Shown: positions 62,420-64,000 of the stretch, one piece after another
Layout of the letters: each line of letters opens with the position of its first letter
How positions within the stretch are numbered: the stretch's first letter is position 1
Assembly (NCBI GenBank): GCA_008330645.1
Contig: VLTN01000005.1
Location: 558,001 to 622,000, forward strand
Direction of reading: 5' to 3'
From: Cafeteria roenbergensis
Lineage: Eukaryota; Sar; Bigyra; Bicosoecida; Cafeteriaceae
DNA length: 64,000 nucleotides
The notes under the pieces: generated by a model
Database searches by the model: none
What the model saw: the letters and a program-made list of their open reading frames with translations, nothing else
What the model was told of the DNA's origin: nothing
Position numbers and translations under genes: made by a program

Positions 62420-64000
62420 TCACGCGCGTGTCGGGCGTGCCCCGGGCGGCAGGGGTGCGCCCTGCGGCGGCGGCCTGGCGCCCTGCAGCTCCGCCTCGCG
62501 CGCCCGTCGCGTGATCTCGAAGAGCCGGTGCGCGAGCTTGGCGTCCAGGGCCACAGTGCTGGCTCTGCGGCCGGCCAGCGCCCAGTCGATGGGCACGGTG
62601 CCGGTGTTGGCGGGGGCTGTGGCGGCGGCGAGCGCGTCGGCCGACTCCGCGTCCAGCTCGACGCCTGGCTTGGGCGGCAGGAGGCGGGCGAGGAAGCCGG
62701 TGCGGCCAGTCTGGCCGGCGGAGGCGACGGCGGCGGCCACCTGCTCGTCCGTGGCCCCGCCCTGCGGCTTGAGCTCCGGCGGCAGGGCGTCCTCCCCTGA
62801 CCACTGGGCGGCCACCATGGGCGGCAGGGCCCAGGCCATGGCAACCAGCCCGCCGGGCGGCATCACGCCCACGCCCCTGCCCAGCAGCGGCTCCTGCGCC
62901 GCCCCCTCCTCCTGCTCCGAGGCGGGCATTGCCTGTGCCAGCCGGGCAGCAAAGTGCTCTGCGTAGGGCCGGGCGGCGGCTCTGCCCTCCGCCAGTGCCA
63001 TGTGCAGCAGCGGCCGCACCGACTCGATGGCGGTGCCAGCCTGCCGGGCGGCGGCCGACACGGTGGAGCGGGGACCCGCCCCCGCGCCCGCCGCCGAGGA
63101 GTGGATCAGGTGCAGGATGTCGCGGCGCTCCAGCTCTGCCACTTCGACCACGAGGGGGTGCTGCGAGGCCTCGCGGATGAGGCGGGCCATGGCGCGCCGC
63201 GCGAGCTGGAAGCGCACGCGCTCGCGGACGTCGGCGGGCTCGTCCGCGTCCGCGTCCGCGTCCGGCGCCCCGCCGGCGGGCTGGGCCCCCTGCTCCCCGA
63301 ACCTGTACCGCGCTGGCACGGGGGTGTTGTCCGTGTCGAGCAGGTGCTCCGGCCCATGCTCGTCCGCGAAGGCGATCCACTCGGCGGCTGCCCCCAGCAG
63401 CTTGCGCAGCGTCATCACGTCCCCGTTGGCCTGCACCTCGGCCCACATGGCGTCCTGGCAGGCCTCGCCCACCGCCAGGGACAACCGCGCCCAGGTCTCG
63501 GCGTCCAGCCCCGAGCCGTCCTCGCCCCCGCGGTCCCGGGCCGTGAGCGCCACAGACACGAGCTGCGAGCTGCGCGCCCAGGGCGGCGAGTCGGTGCCCA
63601 CCGCGCCCTCGAAGAACGTGGGCTCCTCGTACGGCAGCCCCGGCAGCGGCCACGTCAGCGGCTGCATGGGCATGCGGGCGGCAGGGTCCGTTGGAAGGAT
63701 CGCCCGCATGCGCCGGGCCGTCTCCTCCGCCATGGCCGTCGCTGCGGCGGCGTCGCCGGCCTCAAGGCCCTCCCCCTCCGGCCGCACCTCCCCCTCCCGC
63801 AGCATCCTGACCGCCTTCTCGGCCTGCTCTGCCGCCTGCTCCACCGCCGCCACGAGCTGGGGCACCTCCGAGTGCAGCATCACCAGCAGCATGGCCTCGC
63901 GCCGCACCGACTGCAGCCGCATTGCCTCCATGCGCTCCTCGTCCGAGCTAGCGCGCTGCATCAGCAGCTGCCCGACCTCGTCCGCGATGGACATCATCAG
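62420..64000 (-). CDS. Unknown helical protein, 5' end possibly outside window
   Basis: Not recognised. The frame is open to the right edge; a tandem ATG pair at 63997-63992 (MMSIADEVGQLLMQRASSDEE) could be internal or the start, giving about 525 residues. Helical and amphipathic sequence dominates: MQRASSDEERMEAMRLQSVRREAM, split here as MQRASSDEERMEAM and RLQSVRREAM; VPQLVAAVEQAAEQAEKAVRM; VGEACQDAMWAEVQ; LRKLLGAAAEWIAFADEHGP; RVRFQLARRAMARLIREAS. There is one Pro-rich aromatic patch (PLTWPLPGLPYEEPTFFEG). The C terminus has FLARLLPPKPGVELDAESA and a basic helix (LAHRLFEITRRAREAEL). No enzyme motif, signal peptide or membrane helix is evident. It converges on the CFAP20-domain gene, 282 bp between stops. 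Confidence 0.6.
   Translation of the reverse strand: MMMSIADEVGQLLMQRASSDEERMEAMRLQSVRREAMLLVMLHSEVPQLVAAVEQAAEQAEKAVRMLREGEVRPEGEGLEAGDAAAATAMAEETARRMRAILPTDPAARMPMQPLTWPLPGLPYEEPTFFEGAVGTDSPPWARSSQLVSVALTARDRGGEDGSGLDAETWARLSLAVGEACQDAMWAEVQANGDVMTLRKLLGAAAEWIAFADEHGPEHLLDTDNTPVPARYRFGEQGAQPAGGAPDADADADEPADVRERVRFQLARRAMARLIREASQHPLVVEVAELERRDILHLIHSSAAGAGAGPRSTVSAAARQAGTAIESVRPLLHMALAEGRAAARPYAEHFAARLAQAMPASEQEEGAAQEPLLGRGVGVMPPGGLVAMAWALPPMVAAQWSGEDALPPELKPQGGATDEQVAAAVASAGQTGRTGFLARLLPPKPGVELDAESADALAAATAPANTGTVPIDWALAGRRASTVALDAKLAHRLFEITRRAREAELQGARPPPQGAPLPPGARPTRA

Overview
The window is nuclear DNA of a very G+C-rich, compact unicellular eukaryote. Genes have eukaryote-only products, large proteins with Ala/Pro/Ser-rich linkers, and few short introns. 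Organism clues are a CFAP20-type axonemal protein (so probably flagellated), AP-4, a selenocysteine elongation factor, and an intron grammar of GTGAG donors and CGCAG acceptors. A free-living flagellate such as a high-G+C heterokont or bicosoecid would fit, but the species cannot be fixed from sequence alone.

Layout from left to right: AP-4 epsilon (partial), selenocysteine elongation factor, UBXD1/UBXN6-like p97 cofactor, an unknown disordered protein, a class I histone deacetylase, an unknown protein, Rab11, a huge secreted acidic protein, an ankyrin protein, mitochondrial ETF-ubiquinone oxidoreductase, a small RRM protein, an SLC35F6-like transporter, an unknown protein, a small MGCCC-type lipid-anchored candidate, an unknown protein, a divergent Sec61 beta, an ADP-ribosylglycohydrolase-family protein, RRP5, the cap-binding subunit CBP80, an OSCA/TMEM63-like channel-type protein, then a lower-G+C island with a trypsin-like protease, and finally OMA1, a CFAP20-domain protein and an unknown protein cut by the right edge.

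These are mostly unrelated housekeeping genes: trafficking (AP-4, Rab11, Sec61 beta), RNA processing (RRP5, CBP80, RRM protein), mitochondria (ETF-QO, OMA1) and protein quality control (UBXN6-like). They are arranged in almost strict strand alternation. Divergent pairs have starts mostly 140-365 bp apart, and convergent pairs have stops mostly 100-500 bp apart. Leaving out the island gene, only Rab11 and the secreted protein are in tandem.

The most unusual stretch is about 53.7-58.0 kb. It lies between two convergent genes, and its base composition drops from about 73% G+C to about 42-58% in lines counted by hand. It carries one intact open frame, a serine-protease-like protein with an unknown C-terminal half, and otherwise decayed-looking sequence with faint ankyrin-like traces. 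Two short tandem repeats follow on its right. Exon boundaries below were set by eye from splice sites, reading phase and remembered family sequences. No computation or database search was possible.
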